The notes beneath the pieces are model-generated. The model was not told the origin of the DNA. It did not search any database and saw nothing but the letters and a program-made list of their open reading frames with translations. Made by a program: the position numbers and the translations under genes. A stretch of 64,000 nucleotides of DNA, taken from contig NZ_KB893637.1 of NCBI RefSeq assembly GCF_000374125.1, positions 372,001 to 436,000 of the forward strand, read 5' to 3'. Shown here one piece after another: positions 18,236-27,929 of the stretch; positions within the stretch are counted from its first letter, which is position 1; each line of letters starts with the position of its first letter. The DNA is from Niabella aurantiaca DSM 17617. GTDB taxonomy: Bacteria; Bacteroidota; Bacteroidia; Chitinophagales; Chitinophagaceae.

Positions 18236-20251
18236 TTACCGCACCTGGAAGCCGTTTACATGCTCATGAATGTTCTGTTGCTCTGTTACGCTTCCTGCAG
18301 TTACATTTGTAAGCGAGACATTTGTTACCGGCAACGCTTTTTGTGCCAGGATCCGCGATATGAATTTTGCGCTTGTAGCGGTTACGTTGTTGAGAAATAC
18401 ATTGCTGATGGGGGTCAGCCGCTTTTCATAGGTGGGCACCAGGCTGCGCCACTGGTACAATACATCGGTTTCAATGCCGAGGATGCCCTCGTCGACCCTG
18501 CCGGCCTTTATACCGGATGCATAGATGTTCCTGACGTATCCGCCCATCCGTTCATTGGTCTTGATGAACAGGAGATGGTTGAGCTTCGCCCCGTCGAGAA
18601 CGGTGCAGTTGTTGACAAAGATATTTTCAATGCCTCCGGAAAGCTCGCTGCCCAAAGCCACCAGCTGGTGCCCGTTCTTTACGGTACAGTTGCGGATGAC
18701 GATGTTTTTGGAGGGCGTTTTCAGACGCCAGCCTTCGGGGTTCCGGCCCGATTTTATAGCAATAGCATCATCGCCCTGGTCAAATACGCAATGTTCGATC
18801 AATACATTTTGGCTCATTTCAGGATCCACGCCATCGTTGTTGTGCCCATGCGCATACACATGGATGTTCCGGATCACCACGTTGTTACAGAGGTAGGGGT
18901 GAATGGTCCAGAAAGGGCTGTTGACTATGTGAACACCTTCCAGCAATATGTGCTCACTGCGGTTGAACTGGATGAACTGCGGCCGCAGGTGCGCCGTATC
19001 ATTGACCATCTGGCGTTCTTCCACCGGGCGCCGCTCCCAGGCCAGGTTATACAGGCGTTTGAGACTTTCCATATGGGCCCGGGGCCGGGCAAACCATTGT
19101 TTCCAGGTGTCCATAGTTGCTTTTAATGTTCCCTCGCCGGTAATGGCGATGTTTTTACATTGCCAGGCGTAGATCAGGGGGGAGTAATTGTAGCACTCCA
19201 TACCTTCCCAGCTGGTATAAACCGCAGGCAGGTAATCAGCAGGATCGCCCGAAAATAGCAGCACAGCCCCTTTTTCCAGGTGCAGGTTTACATTGCTTTT
19301 AAGATGGATCTTTTTGGTAAGCCATTCACCTTCCGGGATCACCACCACCCCCCCTCCGTTCTTATTGGCCTGGTCAATGGCCTTGCGGATGGCCAGGGAT
19401 GTTTTTTCACGGTCGCCGGTAACAGCGCCAAGATCCGTGATGCGGATCCGCGGGCACCGGCTGAAATCGGGCACTTTTAAGGCCGGCATTTTAAAGGGCG
19501 CTTTTACGGGTATTGATTTTAGTACAACGGCTGAAGGCCGGTCTGTAACAGCAGGCATCCGCCTGCGGATCAGCGCCGCTACAGGGGCGATCAGCGCTGC
19601 GGAGCCTGCTGCATCGAGGTGCAGTCCGTCGGTCGTCATGGTATTGATGTGGAGCCCTGGCGTCTTGTACCCATTTACAAAAAAGCACCCATTGCGCAGT
19701 GCCACTTCTTTAAAAGAACGGCTCATTTTTTCCACCCGCAGGTTCCCGCCCCTGTACTTTTCTGTGGCTTCTGCTTTTGTACCATAAGGAGGTGGGGCTA
19801 TGATGATGATGGCCGCTTTGCTGATGGCCGGATAGCGGCTGCTCTTTATCTTGCGGATGAGTTGCTCCAGGTTGCGGGGCACTTCCTGCTGCCTGTTAGC
19901 AAACACGGATTTGGCATCATTGGTGCCCAGCTCCAGCACAATAAAATCAAAAGCCCGGCCATTGGCGGATGCCACGGCTTGTGTAAGCATCTTTTCCAGC
20001 ATGCCCAATGCATTCAGCGTACTGTCGCCATTATTGACAAAGCCGATGGTGCGCCCGGATCTGCTGATGTTGACGACGGCTGTCCCGGGCAGGGCCTGCT
20101 TTAGCTGCTGTGGCCAGCTGTATGGAAAGCTGCCATTGCTATCACCCAACGTAAGGATGTGCAGCGCTTTCGTTTGCGCCCGGGCTTGTGCACAAAGCAG
20201 GAAGGGCAGCTGCAAAAGAAAGATGAAGAATGATTTTAAAACAGTTGTCAT
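18236..20251 (-). CDS. SGNH esterase fused to GH28 polygalacturonase
   Basis: A 671-residue secreted two-domain enzyme. After the signal peptide (ending QARAQ) an SGNH hydrolase domain spans about 28-215: GDSNG (S38), ELGTNDAK and the C-terminal DGLHLDAAG with the D-x-x-H pair. A linker leads to a GH28 right-handed beta-helix (about 260-671), which hydrolyses galacturonan or rhamnogalacturonan: NNDGVDPEM (D473, D476), GDDAIAIKSG (D494, D495), NGHQLVALGSE and IKTN supply the usual catalytic set, with GHQ in place of the common GHG. One polypeptide could thus deacetylate and cut the same pectin chain. It is the last gene of the long minus-strand operon, 19 bp after the DUF4450-type gene. Confidence 0.88.
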   Translation of the reverse strand: MTTVLKSFFIFLLQLPFLLCAQARAQTKALHILTLGDSNGSFPYSWPQQLKQALPGTAVVNISRSGRTIGFVNNGDSTLNALGMLEKMLTQAVASANGRAFDFIVLELGTNDAKSVFANRQQEVPRNLEQLIRKIKSSRYPAISKAAIIIIAPPPYGTKAEATEKYRGGNLRVEKMSRSFKEVALRNGCFFVNGYKTPGLHINTMTTDGLHLDAAGSAALIAPVAALIRRRMPAVTDRPSAVVLKSIPVKAPFKMPALKVPDFSRCPRIRITDLGAVTGDREKTSLAIRKAIDQANKNGGGVVVIPEGEWLTKKIHLKSNVNLHLEKGAVLLFSGDPADYLPAVYTSWEGMECYNYSPLIYAWQCKNIAITGEGTLKATMDTWKQWFARPRAHMESLKRLYNLAWERRPVEERQMVNDTAHLRPQFIQFNRSEHILLEGVHIVNSPFWTIHPYLCNNVVIRNIHVYAHGHNNDGVDPEMSQNVLIEHCVFDQGDDAIAIKSGRNPEGWRLKTPSKNIVIRNCTVKNGHQLVALGSELSGGIENIFVNNCTVLDGAKLNHLLFIKTNERMGGYVRNIYASGIKAGRVDEGILGIETDVLYQWRSLVPTYEKRLTPISNVFLNNVTATSAKFISRILAQKALPVTNVSLTNVTAGSVTEQQNIHEHVNGFQVR

Positions 20252-20270
20252 TTTTATATTTTATATCCAT

Positions 20271-23200
20271 TCATTTTCTGATCAATGTAATGCTCATGAT
20301 GCCGGCCACTACTTCGTTCGACAGGGTACGGAGCGTAACCGAGGCCAGTGTTTTGGCCGGGTTCAGCGGCAGGTCTACCACCGTACCGGCCCCACCGTCG
20401 ACCGCGCGGTTGGTAAAGCCTTTTATAGAACGGTAGTGATCCACATCCCGGCTGATCCGGCCGGATTTAAAAAGAACACGGTAGGGCCTGGGGGCGCCGG
20501 TGGTAAAGGCGTAGCCATCGTTCAGGTAATCCTGTTCTATGGGCCACCAGTTCATCGGATTGATCAGTGGAAGAACGGCTGTTGAACCGTCGGTGTACCT
20601 TACGGTTATGCGCGCGTTCTCTATATCTGCCTGCTGGTGGTTGGTAGAGCCGGCCACAATAAAGTAGGCATGGGAGGCCCGGCCGGCCAGGGGCAGTATT
20701 GCCGAATCCGGAAAATGATCCCATAAGGAAGTGAAGCAGATGTTCTTACCGGCGCTTATTTTAAAAGGGATCCGGTCGAGGTAAAGCGTGGTCCTGTTCT
20801 TTAAGCCGGCGTCGGTGATCTCCGGCTGCACCAGCGGGTAACACCAGTTGCCAATGCCCTGCCAGGGGATTTGCAGCGTGGGAGAAGCCGGCCGGGGTGA
20901 GCGGTATTCGTGGCGGAAGATCTGGGTGACATGATCGTTGAAGGCCGCACCAAGGTCGACGGTTTCATAAACGGCTGGAGACGCAGGCAGGCTCCAGCTG
21001 ATGATGTTCTTCCGGGTACTGCTTCCGTCATTCCAGGAGATCCGCACAGGATTGGAGCCCTTTACGCCCTGTATGGCGGGTATGCTCACGCTTTGGGTGA
21101 CGCCCGGTGCTACGGATAGCGGCCGTTCATAATGGTTGATATGCAGGCGCCCGGTTTTGACGGAAGCGGTATTGTTGGTTATGGCAAGCGTAAGCCGGGT
21201 GCTGTCTTCCTGGTTGACAGCTGCAACCTGAACGGGCTCTTTTATTTTCAGATAAACGGGGGCGATCCAACGGGCGTCCCCCTGTTGCAGGGTAATAAAA
21301 ACGGCATGACCTGTGGTGTCTACCCCGGGTTTCAACTGCAGTGTCCGTTTTGCCGGCCCGGTGATCGCGGTGATAAATTGGGGGGCGTCGATCGCGGATA
21401 TCTTCGCCTTTTTTGAAGTAATGGTAAAAGGCTGATCTGCTACCGCATCCGGAAATTGCAATGTTTCAATGGCATCCCCGGCATATTCAATTTGGACAAC
21501 GGCATGCGGCAGCGGGCCAACGGCGATCTCTATCTGTGGCCGGCCAAAAGCATGCGGTACCCAGGTGTACCGGGCCGGGCGGCCGTTTATGGTAACCGAT
21601 CTTATTTTATCCGTGGGCGCCGCCGTTCTCAACGTGATCGCCAGTTTTTTTTTATAAAATTGCGCGATCCGGTACACCGCTGTTTTGTGGGTTCTCTGAA
21701 ATGAAAAGCGGATATCCGGCACGGAGAGCCTGGCATGGTCCCAGCTTTGCGGCAACCCCGGTTGAATCAAGAGTTTGCCGTTCAGCGCGTCCGGCAGGAT
21801 GCCAAAAAGGCCTTCGGTAAGGGTGCGGGCGGCCACTCCGATCGGATCCGCAAAATCGCGGTAGAGCTCGCCCCTGGCGGCATCGTAAAAGCTCAGCTGC
21901 TGAAAGCCGCCGGGACTGGAACTTAGATACATGCTTTCGATAAGGCTGTTGCGCCAGAGCTGATACGCGTTTTCGGATTCGCCGCTCTGCCAGTAAGCCA
22001 ACGCGGTGTTCAGGTTTTCGGCCAGCGCCACATTGTTCACGCTCCAGGTATAAGGCTGCCAGTTGGTGGTGGCCAGCAGAAATCCGTTCGTTAAGGACAG
22101 GCCATTTGCAGCAACGGGGATATGCGGGATGGAATGGTCTACATAGCGCAGCAGCTGGTATTGCTGTTTGGCTGTTGCTAGCTGTGCGTCAATGGCGTGA
22201 TACACGGTCCACAGGGCGGCGGCAGGATGGGGGCGTTGCAGGCCGCCGAGGTCTACGTACTCGGCAAAGCAGCCCTTCTCCGGAAGCCATAGTTTTTTTT
22301 GAGCGGCCGTCCGGATCTTTGTGGCTTCTTTTTCATAAGGACGGGCATCTTCCCCGATCAGCCGGGCCAGGAAAGCGGCTGTTTTATTGGCGCGGTAATT
22401 ATAAGCGGTGGCATGGGTTACGCCGCCACCGCTGTATTGTAATGCATCGCTGGCCCATATACAGGCGTAGGCATCGTATAAACCGTCGCCATCGGCGTCA
22501 AAATTTCTTTTTTCCCATTGCAGGTGCCTTTTTATGGCGGGCCACATTGTTCTCACATAAGCGGTATCGCCCGTGTAATTGAAATGATTGAAGAGCTGGT
22601 CCATAAATACCAGGTTCATATCATAGTGATGCGGCCGGATATCTCCGTCAGGATTGCGGCAGATATAACCGTTGCTGAACAGGGCCGTGCCCATTTTTTC
22701 CAGCTGCCGGGCCATATGCCTTGCGGTGTCCGGTGTTACTCCACCCGGAGGAATATCCGTTACCTGCGACCGGATATAGCTGTCGAAATGCATGCGGGCG
22801 CGGTCATGCCATCCCAGCGGGTCCGCTGTATAGGCACCTCTCCAGGCCGGTAAACGCATGCGCCAGGCCACCGCGCCATGCAGGTAGGTGGGCGCTTCCC
22901 AGATGGCATCGGCGGCAGTTGATAAAGCCCCACCAAGGGTATTGATATACGGATCAGGTGTTTCTACGGTGATCCTGCCGGCTATTTTTTCGCGGGCGGC
23001 TTCGGCCTTTGCAAACAGCAGGGGACTATCGTTGTAATGATTGCTGACCGGATCCTTTTGAACCCGGAAATAAACCGGCCCGCTTCGCTGAAGCGTGATC
23101 AATGCTGCGATGGCAGGACTGCCTGATGCGGCCGAGTGCCAGAGCCGGAGCGGCGTTTCCTGTTGAGCAGCATCAACTGTTTTTACCAGGCTGTTTGCGG

Positions 23201-23921
23201 GGAAAATACCGGAAATGTTCTTGCCTTTGTCTTTTTTTGTGGTATCCGGAGGGTTGCCGTCCCGTATTTCGTACCGTTCATCCCCGGTTAACGGTTTGGT
23301 GAACCCGTAACGCAGCTGAAAACTGTTTTGTTTTATGATGTAATCATTGTCTTTACAATAGCCCGGCTGAAGATAAAAGGAGGATTCCGGATCGGCGCCG
23401 ATATCGCCATCGCGACTGAACTTTTTCCCTGTTGCTCCCCCATATACGATGAGCAACGACACATTCCCGGGAATATCTTTTGCTGCTATCTTGATGATCA
23501 TGCCATCCTGATCTGCCATTGCAAGCGCTGTAACGGCGAGCGAGCCTTTTTGAAGCAGCTGGTCCTTTATGGAATAGCGCATGGAACCCGGTCTGTAGAT
23601 CGTTTGTATGCTGTCCGCCGCGGTGATCCATTTGCTTTGATGGCCACTGATAATGCCTATTTTGCAGTTGCCGCCCATGCCCGGCATGTACAGGGCAAAC
23701 TCAGGCTGGTCGCCGGCTTCAACACGAAACCCGGTATTGGTACCGTACAGGGCACGGTTGAATTTTTTTGTACCCTGGTACAGAACAAAATCTTTACCTG
23801 AAGGTTTGTAATGCAGGGTCCGTTCCTCGTTGTGCCACCATTGCCGTTGTGCGGCTCCTTTTGTAACGCCGGACATTAAAAAGATAAAAACAAGAACTGT
23901 TTTGATGGCCAATCTTTTCAC
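20271..23921 (-). CDS. Large secreted DUF4450-type six-hairpin enzyme
   Basis: This 1216-residue protein has a signal peptide (ending TKGAAQ) and an N-terminal beta-rich region with WWHNEERTLHYKPSG and FALYMPGMGGNCKIGI, the pattern I associate with DUF4450 proteins of Bacteroidota polysaccharide loci. A central (alpha/alpha)6 barrel lies at about 340-740 (RMRLPAWRGAY, DADGDGLYDAYACIWASD, GGGVTHATAYNY, LYRDFADPIG), resembling six-hairpin glycosidases, and several beta-sandwich domains follow. Acidic residues in DADGDGLYDAY and EKGCFAEYVDLGG are candidate catalytic or metal ligands. Its start overlaps the stop of the upstream gene by 4 bp (ATGA), a sign of coupling. A role as an exo-glycosidase on pectin fragments is inferred from context; activity is not recognised. 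Confidence 0.75.
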   Translation of the reverse strand: MKRLAIKTVLVFIFLMSGVTKGAAQRQWWHNEERTLHYKPSGKDFVLYQGTKKFNRALYGTNTGFRVEAGDQPEFALYMPGMGGNCKIGIISGHQSKWITAADSIQTIYRPGSMRYSIKDQLLQKGSLAVTALAMADQDGMIIKIAAKDIPGNVSLLIVYGGATGKKFSRDGDIGADPESSFYLQPGYCKDNDYIIKQNSFQLRYGFTKPLTGDERYEIRDGNPPDTTKKDKGKNISGIFPANSLVKTVDAAQQETPLRLWHSAASGSPAIAALITLQRSGPVYFRVQKDPVSNHYNDSPLLFAKAEAAREKIAGRITVETPDPYINTLGGALSTAADAIWEAPTYLHGAVAWRMRLPAWRGAYTADPLGWHDRARMHFDSYIRSQVTDIPPGGVTPDTARHMARQLEKMGTALFSNGYICRNPDGDIRPHHYDMNLVFMDQLFNHFNYTGDTAYVRTMWPAIKRHLQWEKRNFDADGDGLYDAYACIWASDALQYSGGGVTHATAYNYRANKTAAFLARLIGEDARPYEKEATKIRTAAQKKLWLPEKGCFAEYVDLGGLQRPHPAAALWTVYHAIDAQLATAKQQYQLLRYVDHSIPHIPVAANGLSLTNGFLLATTNWQPYTWSVNNVALAENLNTALAYWQSGESENAYQLWRNSLIESMYLSSSPGGFQQLSFYDAARGELYRDFADPIGVAARTLTEGLFGILPDALNGKLLIQPGLPQSWDHARLSVPDIRFSFQRTHKTAVYRIAQFYKKKLAITLRTAAPTDKIRSVTINGRPARYTWVPHAFGRPQIEIAVGPLPHAVVQIEYAGDAIETLQFPDAVADQPFTITSKKAKISAIDAPQFITAITGPAKRTLQLKPGVDTTGHAVFITLQQGDARWIAPVYLKIKEPVQVAAVNQEDSTRLTLAITNNTASVKTGRLHINHYERPLSVAPGVTQSVSIPAIQGVKGSNPVRISWNDGSSTRKNIISWSLPASPAVYETVDLGAAFNDHVTQIFRHEYRSPRPASPTLQIPWQGIGNWCYPLVQPEITDAGLKNRTTLYLDRIPFKISAGKNICFTSLWDHFPDSAILPLAGRASHAYFIVAGSTNHQQADIENARITVRYTDGSTAVLPLINPMNWWPIEQDYLNDGYAFTTGAPRPYRVLFKSGRISRDVDHYRSIKGFTNRAVDGGAGTVVDLPLNPAKTLASVTLRTLSNEVVAGIMSITLIRK

Positions 23922-24985
23922 TCGGGTTCAATTTTGAAGATAAACGGGCTGGAGGTCATGTACTTTCCTCCCTGGGTAGTAGTAAACAGATATACGGGCT
24001 TCCCTTTTTTTAATAACAGTTGCGGCCGTTCAAAACGCCCGTACTTTGTAAGATAGGAGGGCGGCGGCGGCTGCCGGATATAGTGGCTGGCCGGGTAGTA
24101 TGCCGTTTTGGGATCGGACCAGCTGATGCCGTTTTCAGATCGCATGATAATGCCATCCGTATGGTTATAGTATCCCATATCGCGGGCGATTATGTGGTAC
24201 ATTCCCTGTTCCTCCCATATAAAGGCATCTTCCAGCTGGGCATTATTCCCTTTTTTGGAAAAATCAATGACGGGATTCCCTTTATATTTTTTGAAAGGGC
24301 CTTCGGGCCTGTCGCCGAATGCCAGCCCGTATTTGCGGTTGCCCCGCACCGGTCCCGTTTGTGTTTGGTAATCTTTTGTATTCCATGATTTGTAGTATAA
24401 CCAATACCGGCCATCGGCATGGCGAAGCACAGAAGGGTTGGTGGTGCAATGATCGTCCCAGGCGCCTTCGGAACCGGGTTCCAGGATGGGATGGTCAAAG
24501 CGTTGCCAGGGTCCGTTTAATGAGCCGGCCACGGCAACCCCGATACGTTTTGTATTGGTTTTGCCATTGCTGTTGCCCATATAATACAGATAATACTTGT
24601 TGTCAAAAGTGGTGATGGAAGGATTGTGACAGGTGGTGGCGTCCCAAAATCCCGGTCCCCGGGGTGCCAGTATCGTTCCGGTAACTGTGTAAGGCCCTTC
24701 CGGGACATCGGCTACGGCATGCGCAATTTCGGAGCCTTTGATCCAGCCGCTCATTTTCTTTTCAGCCTTCCAGCGGGAGAAAAAGACGTGTACCTTTCCC
24801 GCTGCATCGAAGATCGGGCTGTTGCACCAAACATAATATCCTTCCAGCTCTAACATACGCCCGACGGGTCTCAGGCGTTTGGCAAAACCCGAAACAGGCA
24901 TCCTGCTGCTCAAAAGAGGGCCGGGATATGCGATCAGCCCACTGCTTAGTAAGGACAGGTTCTGTATAAATGATTTACGATCCAT
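23918..24985 (-). CDS. Five-bladed-propeller glycosidase (GH43/GH117-like)
   Basis: This 355-residue protein starts with MDRKSFIQNLSLLSSGLIAY, a leader resembling the Tat-like signals of Bacteroidota. The rest reads as a five-bladed beta-propeller of the GH43/GH32/GH117 type: WCNSPIFDAAGKVHVFFSRW supplies an Asp in blade 1, CHNPSITTFDNKYYLYYMGN blade 2, CTTNPSVLRHADGRYWLYYK blade 3 and QLEDAFIWEEQGMYHIIARD blade 4 with a candidate Asp and Glu. Blade 5 has RPQLLLKKGKPVYLF. It is probably periplasmic and trims a terminal sugar from pectin side chains. Family number is uncertain; the fold assignment is strong. It is 32 bp downstream of the pectate lyase gene. Confidence 0.75.
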   Translation of the reverse strand: MDRKSFIQNLSLLSSGLIAYPGPLLSSRMPVSGFAKRLRPVGRMLELEGYYVWCNSPIFDAAGKVHVFFSRWKAEKKMSGWIKGSEIAHAVADVPEGPYTVTGTILAPRGPGFWDATTCHNPSITTFDNKYYLYYMGNSNGKTNTKRIGVAVAGSLNGPWQRFDHPILEPGSEGAWDDHCTTNPSVLRHADGRYWLYYKSWNTKDYQTQTGPVRGNRKYGLAFGDRPEGPFKKYKGNPVIDFSKKGNNAQLEDAFIWEEQGMYHIIARDMGYYNHTDGIIMRSENGISWSDPKTAYYPASHYIRQPPPPSYLTKYGRFERPQLLLKKGKPVYLFTTTQGGKYMTSSPFIFKIEPE

Positions 24986-25017
24986 GCTTGCAGATATTGA
25001 ATGACCGGTTTGTATTT

Positions 25018-26484
25018 TTATTTTACCAGCCCGTTAATATACGCTTCGATGTTTAAATAGCCGGGGTTTCCGCTATGGGGTAGCAGCGCATCGCTTTTAC
25101 CGGCATCGGTCCCGATCCTTTTTTCAAAAGTATCCGGTATGCCATCACCATCGGTATCTTTGTGAGGAGCGGCATAGGGAAAATCGCCCAGACCCTTGTT
25201 GGCAAGAGGCAGATCAGATTCGCGGTACAGATACCGTCCCTGTGAGCCTGCGGACCGCATTTCTTCTATCAATAACTTGTCAACATCGTCCCTGTGCGGG
25301 TAAAGTGCCCCGGCTTCTTTTGCCACATATTTAAATGCTGCCGCAGCGGACATTGCCTGGGTACTGAAGGGATAGGTAAAAGGAGCCGTCATAAAATTAG
25401 ATGGATCGAGGCCCGGGTATCCCGTGGGATCGTCGGGCACCGGGCTGCCGTCGAGCACCCCGTTTTTATTGGAGTCGAAATAATTTCCGGCGGCATATAC
25501 GTTAAAAGTACCCGACCCTCTTGAGAACGGCGTTTTTACAGTGGGCTTTGTCAAAGGACCTGAAATGAAATAGTTATTAATAATGTTTGCCCATGAAGTG
25601 CCCTGGGATTCGCCACCCATAATATAGGCGTCGCCGCCAATGCTATGGCCGTAGGTGTTGCCGTCATTTCCCCAGTTATAAACGACATTATTTACAAATT
25701 CATTGTAGCCTTTTACTTTTGGGTTCCTGGTTTTATTGCTGATATAAAGACTTTTCAGAATGCTGATCTTACCGCCTGTCTGCATTAGACCGCCGGCTGA
25801 GTGATTCCAGCGGTGAAGCCCCTGTCCGATAATACAGTTTTGTAAGGTAATGCTATCCGGCTCGGCTCCTTTTTTATCCCAGTTAACGGAAAAAACCTCA
25901 TCCTGCCCCCAGGTAAAGGAAACGTGATCAAAGATGATGTTTTTGCCATTGGCGATGCCGGATGCGTCATCGCTGCGGGAGGCGCCGCCATTGGTGCCCA
26001 GCCGGATCCTTATATTTCTTACAATGGAATTGGCCGCTCCGGTGAACGATACTTTTCTTCCGTATAGCACAACGCCTTTGCCCGGGGCGGTTTGCCCTGC
26101 AATGGTGGTGTTGGCGGAAACCGCTACCGTGGATTTGAGGTAAATGATGCCGGTAACTTCAAACACCACAAATCTCCCGGGTTTACTAACCGCATCCCGG
26201 AAGGAGCCCGGGCCGCTATCGTTTAAATTGGTGACCACATAAATCGATGGTGTCGCCGCTCCCCGGGCGCCCGCTGCATACTGTCCAAAGCCCTCAGCTT
26301 CGGGGAAGGCGGGTGTTCTGTTGCCCGGCAATGCGGACCGGATGGCGGTCCTTGTATCGGTGCCCATTGTCGTTGCTGCGGATCGCAGCTGCTGGCCGGC
26401 CCGCTGACAGGCGGCTGACGCGAGCAGCATAAAACAGGAGCTTACGGTAATGATCCTGGTTTTCAGGCTTTTTCTTTTTTTCAT
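25018..26484 (-). CDS. Pectate lyase, PL1 family, lipoprotein
   Basis: A 488-residue surface or periplasmic lipoprotein (lipobox LASAAC, C26) that would cleave homogalacturonan by beta-elimination. The mature part starts PAFPEAEGFGQYAAGARG, typical for this PL1 subgroup, followed by a right-handed beta-helix with VVTNLNDSGPGSFRDAV, ANTTIAGQTAPGKGV, IIFDHVSFTWGQDE and EFVNNVVYNWG. The C-terminus holds KDTDGDGIPDTFEKRIGTD, a calcium-binding thrombospondin-type-3-like repeat common in secreted Bacteroidota pectate lyases. Placed 18 bp after a GH28 gene and near PL22, it supplies the oligogalacturonides those enzymes finish. Confidence 0.9.
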   Translation of the reverse strand: MKKRKSLKTRIITVSSCFMLLASAACQRAGQQLRSAATTMGTDTRTAIRSALPGNRTPAFPEAEGFGQYAAGARGAATPSIYVVTNLNDSGPGSFRDAVSKPGRFVVFEVTGIIYLKSTVAVSANTTIAGQTAPGKGVVLYGRKVSFTGAANSIVRNIRIRLGTNGGASRSDDASGIANGKNIIFDHVSFTWGQDEVFSVNWDKKGAEPDSITLQNCIIGQGLHRWNHSAGGLMQTGGKISILKSLYISNKTRNPKVKGYNEFVNNVVYNWGNDGNTYGHSIGGDAYIMGGESQGTSWANIINNYFISGPLTKPTVKTPFSRGSGTFNVYAAGNYFDSNKNGVLDGSPVPDDPTGYPGLDPSNFMTAPFTYPFSTQAMSAAAAFKYVAKEAGALYPHRDDVDKLLIEEMRSAGSQGRYLYRESDLPLANKGLGDFPYAAPHKDTDGDGIPDTFEKRIGTDAGKSDALLPHSGNPGYLNIEAYINGLVK

Positions 26485-26502
26485 GTTGGAGTTTTATTTC
26501 AT

Positions 26503-27927
26503 TTATAGATCCATATCGATGCTGTTGGTTACGGAAAGGGGCTTGCCATTATTCTCCTTTATACTCACCTTGTTGAATTTCCAGCCTTCTGCAAATGAAA
26601 TGGTACCGGCGCTTTTTCCGGAGAGGCGAATATTGGTGAAGTTGAAGTTTTTCAGTAAGGACGTTTTTAAGCCTTCTGAAAGAATAACGGCATTGGTGAT
26701 CCCTTTGGCATTGATACCGGAAATGTATATGTTTTTAAAAGTGGGGATTCCTTTTGAGGCCGGCTCTACTTTGGTGAGCATTACTTTCCAGTGATGCGGA
26801 ACGGTGTTGAGATCATAGCCCGGAGGCAGCTTTGAATAACTGTAAGAGGGGTTCCAGTTCATGGTGAAATGAAAAGCATTTTTAACGCTGTCCATTTTAA
26901 TGTTTTGGAAGTAGATGTCTTCGACGGTTCCGCCTCTTGTGGTGGCCGATTTAATGTGAAATCCATTACCGGTATTATGTGCTTCCAGGTTGGTAGCCAA
27001 CACATGACGGATGCCGCCGGATGTTTCGCTGCCGATGGTAAGCAGGCCGCCGCCGCGTCTTGCAATGCAGTTCCGGATAACAACATATTCGGTGGGCCTG
27101 TTTACCCGGAGCCCGTCCCAGTCGCGGCCGGCCTTAAGGCAAAAATCATCATCATTGCAGTCGATGTCGCAGTTTTCCACCAGCACCCAGGTAGACGAGT
27201 CGATGTCGATGCCATCCGTACTGGGGCCTTTGCCGTCTTCGTTGTTCCGTATAATAATACCATCAACGGTAAGGCGGGTGGAGTATAACAGCTGTACGGT
27301 CCAGAATCCCGCATTTTTAAAGGCGAGTTCCCTGAGCGTTATGTCCGACGCGTTTTGAACGAGAAAGCTGCGGATCCGTTTTGCATCGTAGTCCACGATC
27401 CAGCGCAGGCCTTTGGGCTCATATTCCTCCCTGCGCATTTTCCAGTATTTGTCCCAGCAGAATTTGCCGCGCGCATTGATCACTCCTTTGCCGGTGACGG
27501 CTGCATTCGTTGCGTCGATAATATTGATCAGCGCAGCGGGCCATTTCATTTCAATGCCTGCAATGCGGGTGTCGATCTCCGGGTAGTCATCAAAATTTTG
27601 CGAACCTAAAAGGAGCACACCCGCATCAATTTTTAAATGCACATTGGATTTTAAAAAAACAGCGCCGGTTACATAAGTGCCGGGTTTAAATGCAACAATA
27701 CCGCCCCCGTTCTTTTCACAGGCGTCGATCGCTTTTTGTATTGCTTTTGAATTGACCGTAACCGTGTCGCTTTTGGCGCCGTAATCATTTACGTAATAGA
27801 CTTTAGTGCCGGCCGGAAATTTCCGGGCGCCCACCTTTTTAGCCCAGGAGAGCGTCCCGTTTTGAGCGTAGAAACTATTCGCAACCAGGAACAGGAAGAG
27901 CAGCGCGAGGATCTTTTTTTCAGACAT
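26503..27927 (-). CDS. Polygalacturonase-like GH28 enzyme
   Basis: A 474-residue secreted beta-helix protein with a signal peptide (ending FYAQN). VNDYGAKSDTVTVNSKAIQK is the usual N-terminal start of GH28 proteins. The catalytic set is visible: STDGIDID (D238, D241), CNDDDFCLKAGRD, GGGLLTIGSE, where the common GHG His is replaced by Gly, and HIKSATTRGG. The loss of that His and the family context suggest an exo-acting or rhamnogalacturonan-type enzyme rather than a classic endo-polygalacturonase; this is inference. The start lies 2 bp from the stop of the PL22 gene. Confidence 0.88.
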   Translation of the reverse strand: MSEKKILALLFLFLVANSFYAQNGTLSWAKKVGARKFPAGTKVYYVNDYGAKSDTVTVNSKAIQKAIDACEKNGGGIVAFKPGTYVTGAVFLKSNVHLKIDAGVLLLGSQNFDDYPEIDTRIAGIEMKWPAALINIIDATNAAVTGKGVINARGKFCWDKYWKMRREEYEPKGLRWIVDYDAKRIRSFLVQNASDITLRELAFKNAGFWTVQLLYSTRLTVDGIIIRNNEDGKGPSTDGIDIDSSTWVLVENCDIDCNDDDFCLKAGRDWDGLRVNRPTEYVVIRNCIARRGGGLLTIGSETSGGIRHVLATNLEAHNTGNGFHIKSATTRGGTVEDIYFQNIKMDSVKNAFHFTMNWNPSYSYSKLPPGYDLNTVPHHWKVMLTKVEPASKGIPTFKNIYISGINAKGITNAVILSEGLKTSLLKNFNFTNIRLSGKSAGTISFAEGWKFNKVSIKENNGKPLSVTNSIDMDL

Positions 27928-27929
27928 GA

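Noticed and set aside
18179-19126. 315-codon open frame on the + strand
   Set aside because: It runs antisense through the GH28 half of the SGNH-GH28 gene, which has clear catalytic motifs; no motif or signal in the + strand product.
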